Positions 8,580 to 17,495 of a stretch of 55,253 nucleotides of DNA are shown here, one piece after another. Source of the stretch: Pseudomonadota bacterium (GTDB lineage Bacteria; Pseudomonadota; Gammaproteobacteria; Burkholderiales; Burkholderiaceae_C); the NCBI GenBank assembly GCA_021805825.1, contig JAJZEC010000019.1:1-55253 (forward strand). The letters run 5' to 3'. How positions within the stretch are numbered: position 1 is the first letter of the stretch; the number at the start of each line of letters is the position of its first letter. The notes beneath the pieces are model-generated. The model was not told the origin of the DNA and did no database searches. It saw nothing but the letters and a program-made list of their open reading frames with translations. A program made the position numbers and the translations under genes.

Positions 8580-9577
8580 TCCTGGCTCCGGCCCTTGCGT
8601 TGCAGGAACCCCATGATTCCCAGGGGGAAGAACAGCACCGAAAGCACGAAAATCAGTCCGATCACGGTCATCCAGTTGTTGGTGACGTTGCTGGCGTAGT
8701 CGCGCACCAGCACGAAGATGGCGGCCCCGACGAAGGGGCCCCAGAAGTTGCGCATGCCGCCGAGAACGGCAATGATCACCAGGTCACCCGAAAGGTTGTT
8801 GGCCAGGCTGTTGGGGGAGGTGAAGTTGTCGAGCAGCGCGTTGAGTCCCCCGGCCAGCGCGACGACGAAACCGGAGATCGCGAACGCTGCCGCCGCGTAG
8901 TGGTTCACGCCGACGCCGAGGAAGCGCAGGCGCTTCTGATTTTCGCGCACGGCGACGAAGCTGCGCCCCAGCGGAGACTGCAGGATCATCCAGATCAGCC
9001 AGGCGCCGATGGCGAAGCACAGCAGCACCAGGTAGTAGAACCCGGTCGCGCCCAGGGTCCACGTCCAGCCCGGCAGGTGGATGGCGTGGCGCGAGAAGCC
9101 GGTGAGGCCGTCGTAGCCCCCGGTGACCGAGGCCCAGCGGATCGCCACGAAATAGAACAACTGGCCGATGGCGATGGTGATCATCGCGAAGTAGATTCCC
9201 CGTCGCCGCACCACCAGAGGCGCCAGCACGGTGGCGACGACGCCACCTACCAGGGTTCCGACGATCAGCGCCAGCGGCACGCTGTGGGTTGCATACTTGA
9301 GCATCAGCCCGACGGAGTAGGCACCGAGGCCGAAGTACGCGGCGTGCCCGAACGAAAGACCGCCTGTGAAACCCAGCAGCAGGTTCAGCCCCATCGCGGC
9401 CAGCGCGTAGATGAGCACACGCGAGACGATGTCGGTGTAGCCCCCGACATGGCTGACCCAGAAGGGCACGGTCAACAGCACCAGGCCGAGCAGCGCGGTG
9501 GCCGGGTGCAGGCGCCACGCCGTGGCGTGTGCGCCGGGAGCGGATCGCAGCTTGGCTGCGGTTTCGCTAGCACTCAT
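8576..9577 (-). CDS. livM: ABC transporter permease, LivM type
   Basis: The 333-residue integral membrane protein has about ten hydrophobic helices, the family segment AMGLNLLLGFTGGLSFGHAAYFGLGAY in its first third and, later, the EAA-like coupling loop AVRENQKRLRFLGV. It forms the heterodimeric inner-membrane channel with LivH. It overlaps livH (ATGA) upstream and livG downstream by 4 bases each. Confidence 0.9.
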   Translation of the reverse strand: MSASETAAKLRSAPGAHATAWRLHPATALLGLVLLTVPFWVSHVGGYTDIVSRVLIYALAAMGLNLLLGFTGGLSFGHAAYFGLGAYSVGLMLKYATHSVPLALIVGTLVGGVVATVLAPLVVRRRGIYFAMITIAIGQLFYFVAIRWASVTGGYDGLTGFSRHAIHLPGWTWTLGATGFYYLVLLCFAIGAWLIWMILQSPLGRSFVAVRENQKRLRFLGVGVNHYAAAAFAISGFVVALAGGLNALLDNFTSPNSLANNLSGDLVIIAVLGGMRNFWGPFVGAAIFVLVRDYASNVTNNWMTVIGLIFVLSVLFFPLGIMGFLQRKGRSQE

Positions 9578-10443
9578 TCGAGAAGGCCCTCCTGGCCGAG
9601 CAGGCCGCGGGGACGGATGATCAGCATCAGTCCCATCAGCAGGTAGATGACGGCCTCGCTGGCCGACGGATAGAACGCGGTGGTCAGTCCCGAGGCCAGG
9701 CCGATCAGCAGGCCGCCGAGCAGCGACCCCAGCAGCGAGCCCACGCCACCGACGACGATCGCGACAAAGGCCGGCATCAGCAGGCCGTCGCCCATTGTCG
9801 GATCCAGGCCCAATTGTCCGGCGGCCAGGATTCCGGCGACACCGGCGAACATGATGCCGATGACGAAGTTGGCGCTGCGCAGGAAGTAGATGTTCACCCC
9901 CAGCGCAGCCACGGTCTCGAGATCGGCATTGCCGGCGCGGATGCGGATGCCCAGTCGCGTATAACGCAGCAGGGCGAACAGCACGCCGGTGCCGATCAGC
10001 GCCACCGCGACCACGAACAGCCGGTAGCCGGTGAGGAAGAAGTAGGTCTGGCTCAGCGGATGGGCGAGTGCGTCGGGAATGCTCAGCGGCACCCCGACCG
10101 GGCCCCAGATCGTGCGGATCATATCCTCCATGATCAGCGCCAGGCCGAAGGTCATGAGCAGCGAGTACAGCGGGTCGCGCTTGTACAGTCTGCGCACCAG
10201 CAGCACCTCGACGACCAGCCCGAGCACCCCGGACAGCACCGGTGCCAGCACCAGCGCGCCCCAGAACCCCACATGGGGAACCAGGGTGTAGGCGAAGTAC
10301 GCCGACAGCGCCATGAAGGTTCCCTGGGCGAAATTGATGGTGTTGTTCAGCCCGAGGATGAGCGCCAGGCCGAGCGCCAGCAAGGCGTAGAAGGCGCCGG
10401 TGATGAGGCCGTTGAACAGGTTGAAAACGACAACAAGGCTCAC
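9574..10443 (-). CDS. livH: ABC transporter permease, LivH type
   Basis: The 289-residue membrane protein opens FNLFNGLITGAFYALLALGL and contains LNNTINFAQG, both typical of LivH. I choose GTG at 10441-10443 because GGAG lies six bases upstream and the protein then begins at the conserved first helix; the longer in-frame extension is arginine-rich and unlike the family. It partners LivM. A strong stem-loop precedes its ribosome-binding site. Confidence 0.88.
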   Translation of the reverse strand: MSLVVVFNLFNGLITGAFYALLALGLALILGLNNTINFAQGTFMALSAYFAYTLVPHVGFWGALVLAPVLSGVLGLVVEVLLVRRLYKRDPLYSLLMTFGLALIMEDMIRTIWGPVGVPLSIPDALAHPLSQTYFFLTGYRLFVVAVALIGTGVLFALLRYTRLGIRIRAGNADLETVAALGVNIYFLRSANFVIGIMFAGVAGILAAGQLGLDPTMGDGLLMPAFVAIVVGGVGSLLGSLLGGLLIGLASGLTTAFYPSASEAVIYLLMGLMLIIRPRGLLGQEGLLE

Positions 10444-10454
10444 AAGCAACTCCG

Positions 10455-10484
10455 CGGCGGCCGGAACGCAGGCTCCGGCCGCCG
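10455..10484. repeat. Intercistronic stem-loop upstream of livH
   Basis: A perfect 11-bp inverted repeat (CGGCGGCCGGA / TCCGGCCGCCG) with an 8-base loop sits between the binding-protein gene and livH, directly 5' of the livH Shine-Dalgarno. A second perfect repeat (GCCCGCG / CGCGGGC, 5-base loop) lies at 10496-10514. Such structures often protect or attenuate the mRNA so that binding protein exceeds permease. Confidence 0.5.
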
Positions 10485-10570
10485 TTGGGTGGTACGCCCG
10501 CGCGGTGCGCGGGCTGCTGAATCGGCGCCGCGCGGGCCGGTTCAGGCCCGAGACCCGCGGAACCGCAACT

Positions 10571-11836
10571 TCAGGCCTTGGGCAGCTTGCAGCCCATTTC
10601 CGCCGCCGACTTGGCGATCGAAGCACCCGGAACGATGCTCGAGACGTCGAACAGGTTCGGGTACTTGCCGGTCGCGTTGACGTGGCCGGGGAACATGCTG
10701 ATCAGCAGCTGGTGGTCGGCCGCGCGGTACATCGGCGCATGCGGCTGCAGCGCGACTTCGGGCGGCAGCACCAGGCCCTCGAGCGCGGCGACGACCTTCG
10801 CCGAGTCCGTGGACTTGGCCTTTTCCACGGCCAGGCGGAAGGCATGGGTTGTCGCGTAGCCGAACCACACGCGCGCGGTCGGATATTCGCCGCCGTTGGC
10901 GGCCGCGAAGCGCTTGACGAAGTCGGCCACGTGCGGCGTCTTGGGCTGATTCCAGTACCACTCCATCGTCCACCAGCCGTAGCGCGCGGCCGGGGGAAGC
11001 GCATGCGCCTGCTCGAGTTCGAACAGCGCGCCGCCGACGGCGATGTCCTTGTCGATGCCGAACTGCGCGATCTGTTTCATCGCGTTGACCTGGTCGTTGC
11101 CGGCCAGCAGCAGGCACAGCACCTGCGGGCTCTTGGCCTTGACGTCGATCAGGTAGGAGGAGAAGTCGGTCGTTCCCACCGGCGCCAGTGCCTGGCCGAC
11201 CACGGTGCCGCCAGCCTTCTTCAGTTGCGTCGTGTAGTCCTCCTGCTCCGACTTGCCGAAGGCATAGTCGGTGGTGAGGAAGTACCACTTCTTGCCGAAC
11301 TTCTTGAACAGGGTCTCGAAGTCCCCGGCGGTCAGCATCCAGGTCGTCGAGCAGGTACGGAAGGTGTAACTGTTGCACGAGCTGCCCGTCAGGGAATCGA
11401 CGTGCCCGCCAGTGCAGATGAACACCTTGCGATGGCGGTCGGCGAACTGCGACACCGCCAGCGAGGCGGCCGAGTTCACCGTTCCCATCAGGAAGTCCAC
11501 CTTCTCCTGGCTGAGCAGGCGCGAGCACTTGTCCACCGCGGTGCCGGGATTGCCGGCGCTGTCCTCGACGAGAACCTGCACCGGGCGGCCCATGATCCCG
11601 CCCATCTTGTTGATCTCGGCCTCGGCGAACTTGGCGCCCTTGATTTCGCTCTGGCCCAGCGCGGCGAAGGTGCTGGTGACCGGATCGACCAGCCCGATCT
11701 TGATCGGCTTCTCGCTCGCCGCCCAGGTCGGCGTCGGCGTGGCCAGCAGCGCCGCGGCTCCCGCCGTTCCGGCGGTCTTCAGGAAATCACGACGATCGAA
11801 ATCTTTGCCAGAACCAGTCTTGCGCGGTAGCTCCAT
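10571..11836 (-). CDS. HAAT-family ABC transporter substrate-binding protein, Tat-exported
   Basis: The 421-residue periplasmic binding protein (Peripla_BP_6 type) starts at ATG 11836, preceded by GGAGAG. A twin-arginine signal is visible: RRDFLK followed by an alanine-rich helix ending near WAA. The mature part begins IKIGLVDPVTSTFAALG, as in branched-chain-amino-acid, urea and amide binding proteins. It captures the ligand for livHMGF downstream. Because the operon is embedded in putrescine genes, the ligand may be a polyamine-related or glutamylated compound or a short amide. The family usually binds amino acids or amides, so this is inference. Tat export suggests folding in the cytoplasm before secretion. 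Confidence 0.85.
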   Translation of the reverse strand: MELPRKTGSGKDFDRRDFLKTAGTAGAAALLATPTPTWAASEKPIKIGLVDPVTSTFAALGQSEIKGAKFAEAEINKMGGIMGRPVQVLVEDSAGNPGTAVDKCSRLLSQEKVDFLMGTVNSAASLAVSQFADRHRKVFICTGGHVDSLTGSSCNSYTFRTCSTTWMLTAGDFETLFKKFGKKWYFLTTDYAFGKSEQEDYTTQLKKAGGTVVGQALAPVGTTDFSSYLIDVKAKSPQVLCLLLAGNDQVNAMKQIAQFGIDKDIAVGGALFELEQAHALPPAARYGWWTMEWYWNQPKTPHVADFVKRFAAANGGEYPTARVWFGYATTHAFRLAVEKAKSTDSAKVVAALEGLVLPPEVALQPHAPMYRAADHQLLISMFPGHVNATGKYPNLFDVSSIVPGASIAKSAAEMGCKLPKA

Positions 11837-12091
11837 GACGTCTCTCCAGTTGGGTGTCGGTTGCGGGCCTCGGGGAGCCTCTTCTGAGAATCGGAGGTTG
11901 TGACCCGCGATCGTAGAACCCAACGAGGCCGCCCCGCATACGGGTTTGCCGGGGTTGCGCCGGGCCAACATGTAACGACAATGCACAGGCGCGGGCAAGG
12001 ATTCGCGGTCTGCTGATGCGCTGGTCTGCGGCGCCTGGAGCGCGGTGATGCGCTAGGCTCAGCGGCGATCAGGGGTGTCGGTGGCGCGCGC

Positions 12092-13414
12092 TCAGCCGCC
12101 AACCGTGTGCTGCAGGCGCCCCCACAGCGAGCCGAGCATTCCCACGGGTACCCGCAGCCATCCGCGCGTCGGCAGGGCCGCGTGCGGCAGGCGGGCGAAC
12201 AGCTCGAACTCCGGGCAGGAGCCGGGGCCGCCGAGCAGGGCCCGCGCGCCGAGTTCGCCGGCCAGTCCGGCCAGCGCCAGGCCATGGCCGGAAAATCCCT
12301 GCAGGTACACCCCGGCAGCGCCGACGCGGCCGAAGTCCGGCGCGCGGTTGACGCTGACGTCGATCCAGCCGCCCCAGTCATGGGTGATGGCGGTGTCCTG
12401 CAACTGGGGAAAGACGCGCAGCATCGCGCTGCGCAGCCGGCGTCGGCGCTCGGCGCCGTCGTGCAGCATCGCGCCGGCATGGTGGGCGCCGCTGCCGAAC
12501 AGCAGCCGGCCGTCGGCGGACTGCCGGTAGTAGTCGGGAATGAAGGCGCTGTCGCACACCGCGACCTCGCGCGGAACGACCGGCTCGCGCAGCGCTTCGG
12601 TGGCCAGCATGCAACTGGCCACCGGAAGCACGCGGGCGCGCAGTCGCGCCAGCGGGGCGCCGGGCACCGCGCCGGTGGCCAGCAGCAGGCGCGCCGCGCG
12701 CAATCGGCCGCCGGCGCAGCGCAGCACATGGCGCCCGCCCTCGCCGTGCAGTTGCAGTACCTGGCTGCCTTCGTGCACGGTCACGCCCAGCCGGCGCGCC
12801 GCGCGTGCCAGCCCGAGGGTGTAGTTCAGCGGGTGCAGGTGGCCGGCCATCGGGTCGAGCACCCCGCCGCGGTAGCGGGAGCTGGCCACATGCTGGCGCA
12901 GTTCCGCCGCCTCGAGCCAGCGCAGGTGGGTGGCGCCGTAGACCTGCTGGCGGTGGCGCATCGCCGCCTGCAGCGCGGCGGCCTGGCGCGCGTCGGCCGC
13001 CACGGTGAGCGCGCCGTTGCGCCAGTCGCAATCGATGGCATGTTCGGCGATGCGCTGCCGCAGTCGATGCAGCGCCTGCTGCGCGCATTGCCACGCTTGT
13101 TGCGCGGCCGCTGCGCCCAGCCGGCGTTCCAGCGCCTCGATGCCGCAGGCGAAGTCGCCCAGCGCCTGGCCGCCGTTGCGCCCGGAGGCGCCGCAGCCGA
13201 TGCGCCCGGACTCGAGCAGCGTGACCTGCGCGCCCTGCCGCGCCAGTTCCAGTGCGGCGCACAGGCCGGCGATGCCGCCGCCGACGACCGCGACCTCGGC
13301 CGTCGCGTCGCCTTGCAGTTCGGCGGCGGCGGGCCGGGGATGGGCGGTGGCGGCGTAGTAGGACGAGCCGTCGAGCGACGGGAGCGGGCGGGGCTGGGAA
13401 GGCCGCAGGGTCAT
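12092..13414 (-). CDS. puuB: FAD-dependent oxidoreductase, gamma-glutamylputrescine oxidase type
   Basis: The 440-residue DAO-family flavoprotein has the dinucleotide-binding motif VVGGGIAGLCAALELA near residue 40, followed by ESGRIGCGASGRNGG, which is characteristic of PuuB/OrdL oxidases. PuuB oxidises gamma-glutamylputrescine to the aminoaldehyde, releasing ammonia and hydrogen peroxide. ATG 13414 is chosen because the FAD motif then lies at the usual distance; a longer frame runs through the next gene. It completes the Puu pathway although separated from puuD by the ABC operon. Another amine or D-amino acid oxidase is the alternative. Confidence 0.82.
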   Translation of the reverse strand: MTLRPSQPRPLPSLDGSSYYAATAHPRPAAAELQGDATAEVAVVGGGIAGLCAALELARQGAQVTLLESGRIGCGASGRNGGQALGDFACGIEALERRLGAAAAQQAWQCAQQALHRLRQRIAEHAIDCDWRNGALTVAADARQAAALQAAMRHRQQVYGATHLRWLEAAELRQHVASSRYRGGVLDPMAGHLHPLNYTLGLARAARRLGVTVHEGSQVLQLHGEGGRHVLRCAGGRLRAARLLLATGAVPGAPLARLRARVLPVASCMLATEALREPVVPREVAVCDSAFIPDYYRQSADGRLLFGSGAHHAGAMLHDGAERRRRLRSAMLRVFPQLQDTAITHDWGGWIDVSVNRAPDFGRVGAAGVYLQGFSGHGLALAGLAGELGARALLGGPGSCPEFELFARLPHAALPTRGWLRVPVGMLGSLWGRLQHTVGG

Positions 13415-13542
13415 GGCAGGCGGGAACGCAAGGCCGCGGCCGGTGCAGCCACGATCGCCGTGCAGCCTAGGCCGACGGGCTTTCCCCGCGCAGGGGCTCG
13501 GGCAATCCGGCTTCCGGCGCAGCCCCGCGCCGGTGTGCGCGC

Positions 13543-14046
13543 TCAGGGGCGCACGTACGCGAAGCCCGCCTTCTCCAGTTGCATGATGCGCACCACTCCG
13601 GCGGGCACGACCACCGCCTGCGGGGCGAGCACCGGCATGTGGCCGATTTTGCGCGCCATCGCCTCCATGGTGTTGTGGCAGGCGTCGAACTCCACGCCCT
13701 CGCTGTCCTCGGACTGCAGGCGCGCCGCCACGGCGCTGTTCTTCAGCAGCATCGGCAGCCCGGGGCCGAAGGCGACGACGACGATGCGCACGTTCTGCTG
13801 GCCGAAGCTGTCCAGCAGGTTCTGCGCGTTGTTGAGCACCAGGTTCCAGTAGGCGGGCTGGTTCACGCTGACCTGGATCACGACCTTGCGGGTGGCGAAG
13901 GGAAGCTCGTGCTTGAAGCTGGGGTGGTCGAAATGGAAATCCGCCGGCAGTCCGCTCGCGGCGGCGAAGGCGCAGGATCCGCCGCACAGCAGGCAGAGCG
14001 CCAGCAACGGGGCAGCAAGGGCGCGAAGGCGGCGCGGGATGGGCAT
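13543..14046 (-). CDS. Periplasmic DsrE/DsrF-like protein
   Basis: The 167-residue product has a classic signal peptide (basic MPIPRRLR, leucine/alanine-rich core, cut near AFA-AA). The mature domain has DsrE-like features: KVVIQVSVNQ, the NAQNLLDSF helix, IVVVAFGPGLPML and a single conserved-type cysteine in FDACHNTM. Cytoplasmic DsrE proteins carry sulfur; exported homologues are uncharacterised. ATG 14046 has AGGAGAG upstream. It lies downstream of rodA on the same strand with its own AT-rich leader, so it is probably separately transcribed. Function unknown. Confidence 0.75.
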   Translation of the reverse strand: MPIPRRLRALAAPLLALCLLCGGSCAFAAASGLPADFHFDHPSFKHELPFATRKVVIQVSVNQPAYWNLVLNNAQNLLDSFGQQNVRIVVVAFGPGLPMLLKNSAVAARLQSEDSEGVEFDACHNTMEAMARKIGHMPVLAPQAVVVPAGVVRIMQLEKAGFAYVRP

Positions 14047-14103
14047 GGTCAGGCTCTCCTCGACAGTCGGTGGCGTGCCGCAGTGCGTGGCTGCATGGCA
14101 ACG

Positions 14104-14135
14104 TAGATATATACAAGTAAAACAATTTTTACCCG
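14104..14135 (-). promoter_or_regulatory. AT-rich leader, probable promoter region of the DsrE-like gene
   Basis: This is one of the few AT-rich stretches in the window, containing TATATAC and AAAACAATTTTTA 58-90 bases upstream of the DsrE-like ATG. On the minus strand TGTATATAT resembles an extended -10 element. No convincing -35 is visible. Confidence 0.35.
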
Positions 14136-14199
14136 ATGATGCGCCGCCGCGGCCGAAGCCGCCATGGGTACTTCCGAGCATACGCGGCGAGGCCCGCGC

Positions 14200-15315
14200 T
14201 CAGCTCTGCACCAGGCGGCGCGAGCGGGCGATCGACAGCAGGATGGCCGTTCCGAGCATCAGCGTGGCCAGTGCGGTGCCCCCGTAGCTGACGAAGGGCA
14301 GGGGCACGCCGACCACCGGAAGGATGCCCGACACCATGCCCATGTTGACGAAGGCATAGGTGAAGAAGATCATGGTGATCGAAGCTGCCAGCAGACGCGA
14401 GAACAGCGTGGGCGCCTGCGAGGCGATGTACAGGCCGCGGCCGATGAAGAACAGGTAACTCAGCAGCAGGAACACGTTGCCCGCCAGCCCCCATTCCTCG
14501 GCGAGCACGGAGAACACGAAATCCGTGTGCGCCTCGGGGACGAAGTTCAGGTGCGCCTGGGTGCCGTGCAGGTAGCCCTGGCCCCAGACTCCGCCCGAGC
14601 CGATGGCGATCATCGATTGCAGGATGTTGAATCCGGTGCCCAGCGGGTCGGCCTGGGGGTCGAGGAGCATCAGGATGCGCTGGCGCTGGTAGGCGTGCAT
14701 GAAGTGCCACAGCACCGGCGCCGCCGCCGCCGCCGCCAGCGCGCCGGCCAGCAGCACGCGCCAGGACAGCCCGGCGAAAAAGATCACGAAGAAGCCGGTG
14801 GACAGCACCAGCATCGCGGTACCCAGATCCGGCTGCTTCATGATCAGCCCCACCGGAACCGCCAGCAGGAGGCCGGCGATCGCGTAGTCGCGCAGCCGGA
14901 TCAGTCCTTCGCGCTTCTGGAAATACCACGCCAGCATCAATGGCATGGCGATCTTCATCACTTCCGAGGGTTGCACCACCACCCCGACGTCGAGCCAGCG
15001 CCGCGCGCCCTTGCGCACCAGGCCGAAGGCGGCGGTGGCCACCAGCAGCGCGACCCCGAAGGCGTACAGGGGCACGGCGATCTGCATCAGCCGCTGCGGC
15101 GGCACCTGCGCCACCACGAACAGCACGACGACGCCGAAGGCCAGGTTGCGCAACTGGTCGCTGAAGGCGATGGACTGGCCCTGCAACGCGGAGTACAGCA
15201 CCACGCAGCCGATGCTGACCAGCAGCGCCAGGCCGAGCAGCAGCGGCAGGTCGAATCCGCTGCAATAGGGGCGCAGCCGCTGCCCCAGCGACGGGCGATG
15301 GATGACGGTATTCAC
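14200..15315 (-). CDS. rodA: Rod-shape peptidoglycan glycosyltransferase RodA
   Basis: The 371-residue SEDS-family membrane protein has about ten helices. Diagnostic segments are QPDLGTAMLVLSTGF, the GTGFNILQSMIAIGSGGVWGQG loop and the C-terminal VGVPLPFVSYGGTA. RodA polymerises lipid II glycan in the elongasome, paired with PBP2. It begins at GTG 15313-15315, overlapping the mrdA TGA (GTGA), with AAGGAG eight bases upstream; this is also where RodA homologues begin. Confidence 0.93.
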   Translation of the reverse strand: MNTVIHRPSLGQRLRPYCSGFDLPLLLGLALLVSIGCVVLYSALQGQSIAFSDQLRNLAFGVVVLFVVAQVPPQRLMQIAVPLYAFGVALLVATAAFGLVRKGARRWLDVGVVVQPSEVMKIAMPLMLAWYFQKREGLIRLRDYAIAGLLLAVPVGLIMKQPDLGTAMLVLSTGFFVIFFAGLSWRVLLAGALAAAAAAPVLWHFMHAYQRQRILMLLDPQADPLGTGFNILQSMIAIGSGGVWGQGYLHGTQAHLNFVPEAHTDFVFSVLAEEWGLAGNVFLLLSYLFFIGRGLYIASQAPTLFSRLLAASITMIFFTYAFVNMGMVSGILPVVGVPLPFVSYGGTALATLMLGTAILLSIARSRRLVQS

Positions 15316-17495
15316 AGCCGCACTCCTTCCTGCGGGTCGTCGCCGGGCGGGCGCGCGCCGAAGCGGCTGAACATCGGCCCCGGGGCGCACTTCGGCGCCA
15401 GGTAGCGGCCCTCGTCGAGGCTGGCCACGGTGGCCGCCGACGCCGCAGCCGGCGGCTGCGGCCACGGCTGCACCGGAACGGGCGCGGCAGCGGGTGCCTC
15501 GGCCGCCGACGCTGCTGGCACCTGTGGCGGCACCTGGGCGCGCGGCACCTCGGGCATGCCGTCGCGCTTGCCGGCGTAGCGAAAGCGCAGCGGCACGGGC
15601 CGCCGCCCGGAGATCTTCTGGATGTCCGCGTCGCTGGGCAGCTGGCCGAGCAGGTGGTAGTCGACCAGCTTGCGCGCGATCGGAGCGGCCGCGCTGGCGC
15701 CCCAGCCGCCATGCTCGACGATCAGCGCCACGCAGATGCGGGGATCTTCGGCCGGCGCCCACACCGTGTACAGCGCGTTGTCGAGCAGGTGGTGCGCGAG
15801 ATCCGCGGCCTTGTAGCGCTGGCCCTTGGGGACGCTGAATACCTGGGCAGTTCCGGTCTTGCCGGCGCTGGTGTACGGGGCGTCGCGGAACACCCTGTAG
15901 GCGGTGCCCTGGGGACGGGTGTTGACCGCTTCCATGCCGCCGTGCACCACCTGCCAGTCGGCCTGGTTGAAGTGCAGTCGCTCGCCCACCCGCGGCGGTG
16001 TCGGCTCGAAGCGCCGCGCGGAGACGTTTTCCACCATGCGCACCACGCGCGGTTCGAAACGCGTTCCCCCATTGGCCAGCGTGGCCAGCGCATTGCCGAG
16101 CTGGATGGGGGTGAAGCTGTTGTAGCCCTGGCCGATGCCCAGGCTGACGGTCTCGCCCGCGTACCAGAACTGCTGCGCCGGGGTCTTGAAGGTGCGCCGC
16201 TTCCAGGCCTTCGACGGCAGCACCCCGCGCACCTCTCCGGGCAGGTCGATCCCGGTGTGCCGGCCGAAGCCGAAGCGCTGCACCCAGTCGTGCATGCCAT
16301 CGACTCCCCAGTCGTGCGCCAGCATGTAGAAATAGGTGTCGCAGGACACCTGGATCGCGCGGTGCATGTCGACCATGCCATGCCCGCCGGGAACGTCGTC
16401 GCGGAATTTGTGGCGCCCGAGCATGAAGTAGCCGGGATCCTTCAGGGTGTAGCTGGCGGTGCGCAGCCCCAGGGTCAGCGCGCCCAGCGCGAGGTAGGGC
16501 TTGTAGGTCGAGCCCGGAGCGAAGGTGCCGCGCAGCGCGCGGTCGAGCAGAGGCCGGCGCGGGTCGGTATTGAGCTGGTTCCAGTTCTGCGGGTCGATGC
16601 CCTCGACGAACAGGTTCGGGTCGAAGGTCGGCATCGATACCAGCGCCAGCACCTCGCCGTTGCGCGGATCGATGGCCACGCAGGCCCCGGAGCGATCCCC
16701 GTAGAGATCCTCGGCGAGCTTCTGCAGGCGCGCGTCGAGCGACAGCACCAGGGTGCTTCCGGGAACCGGCGGGATGCTGCGCAGCTTGCGCACCGGCCTG
16801 CCGGCGACATTGACCTCCACCTCGTCGTAGCCTATGCGTCCGCGCAGTTGCTCCTCCCAGCCGAGCTCGACCCCGGTCTTGCCGATGTGCTGCGCGCCCT
16901 GGTAGGCAGAGGCCAGACCGCGTTCCTGCAATTCCTGCAATTCCCGGGCGTTGATGCGGCCCACCATCCCGATCGCATGGCAGCCCAGCGTGCCCAGCGG
17001 GTAGGAGCGGAACAGCCGGGCGCGCACCTCGACCCCGGGGAAGCGGAAGCGCTGGGCGACGAAGCGCGCGACCTCGGCGTCGCTCAACCGGGTGCGGATG
17101 GGCAGCGACTGGAAGTTGCGGCTCTGCTCGAGCAGCGCACGGAAGCGCCGCTCGTCATGGGGCGAGATCGGCACCACGGCGCGCAGCGCTTCGATGGTCT
17201 GCGCCAGCCCCACGGTCTTGCTGGGGGTGATTTCCAGGGTGTAGGCGGCGAAGTTCTCGGCCAGCACGATGCCGTTGCGATCGACGATCAGCCCCCGCGT
17301 GGGCTGCACCGGAACGATGGCGATGCGGTTGTCGCGCGCCTGCAGCGAATATTTCTTGTGGCGCAGCACCTGCAGCCACAGCCAGCGGCCGACGAGCAGG
17401 CCGAAGGCCAGCACCACCCCGATGGCCGCCAGCAGCAGACGACGGCGGAAGCGTTGCAGCTCGCGCTGGATGTTGCGCAGCTCGGGAGTGTTCAC
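15312..17495 (-). CDS. mrdA: Penicillin-binding protein 2, elongasome transpeptidase
   Basis: The 727-residue class B PBP has an N-terminal membrane anchor (about 20-42), a pedestal domain, and a transpeptidase domain with the acylation motif STYK (Ser329, Lys332), SCD at 384-386 and KTG at 546-548. It crosslinks sidewall peptidoglycan with RodA. It is about 90 residues longer than the E. coli protein because of a Pro/Ala/Val-rich tail from about residue 640. It starts with GTG inside a GTGA overlap with mreD, implying coupling to mreD translation. Confidence 0.93.
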   Translation of the reverse strand: MNTPELRNIQRELQRFRRRLLLAAIGVVLAFGLLVGRWLWLQVLRHKKYSLQARDNRIAIVPVQPTRGLIVDRNGIVLAENFAAYTLEITPSKTVGLAQTIEALRAVVPISPHDERRFRALLEQSRNFQSLPIRTRLSDAEVARFVAQRFRFPGVEVRARLFRSYPLGTLGCHAIGMVGRINARELQELQERGLASAYQGAQHIGKTGVELGWEEQLRGRIGYDEVEVNVAGRPVRKLRSIPPVPGSTLVLSLDARLQKLAEDLYGDRSGACVAIDPRNGEVLALVSMPTFDPNLFVEGIDPQNWNQLNTDPRRPLLDRALRGTFAPGSTYKPYLALGALTLGLRTASYTLKDPGYFMLGRHKFRDDVPGGHGMVDMHRAIQVSCDTYFYMLAHDWGVDGMHDWVQRFGFGRHTGIDLPGEVRGVLPSKAWKRRTFKTPAQQFWYAGETVSLGIGQGYNSFTPIQLGNALATLANGGTRFEPRVVRMVENVSARRFEPTPPRVGERLHFNQADWQVVHGGMEAVNTRPQGTAYRVFRDAPYTSAGKTGTAQVFSVPKGQRYKAADLAHHLLDNALYTVWAPAEDPRICVALIVEHGGWGASAAAPIARKLVDYHLLGQLPSDADIQKISGRRPVPLRFRYAGKRDGMPEVPRAQVPPQVPAASAAEAPAAAPVPVQPWPQPPAAASAATVASLDEGRYLAPKCAPGPMFSRFGARPPGDDPQEGVRL

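Noticed and set aside
12092-14125. Long version of the puuB reading frame starting at 14125
   Set aside because: The upstream part runs antisense-free but in a wrong frame through the DsrE-like gene and is low-complexity; the FAD motif needs the start near 13414.
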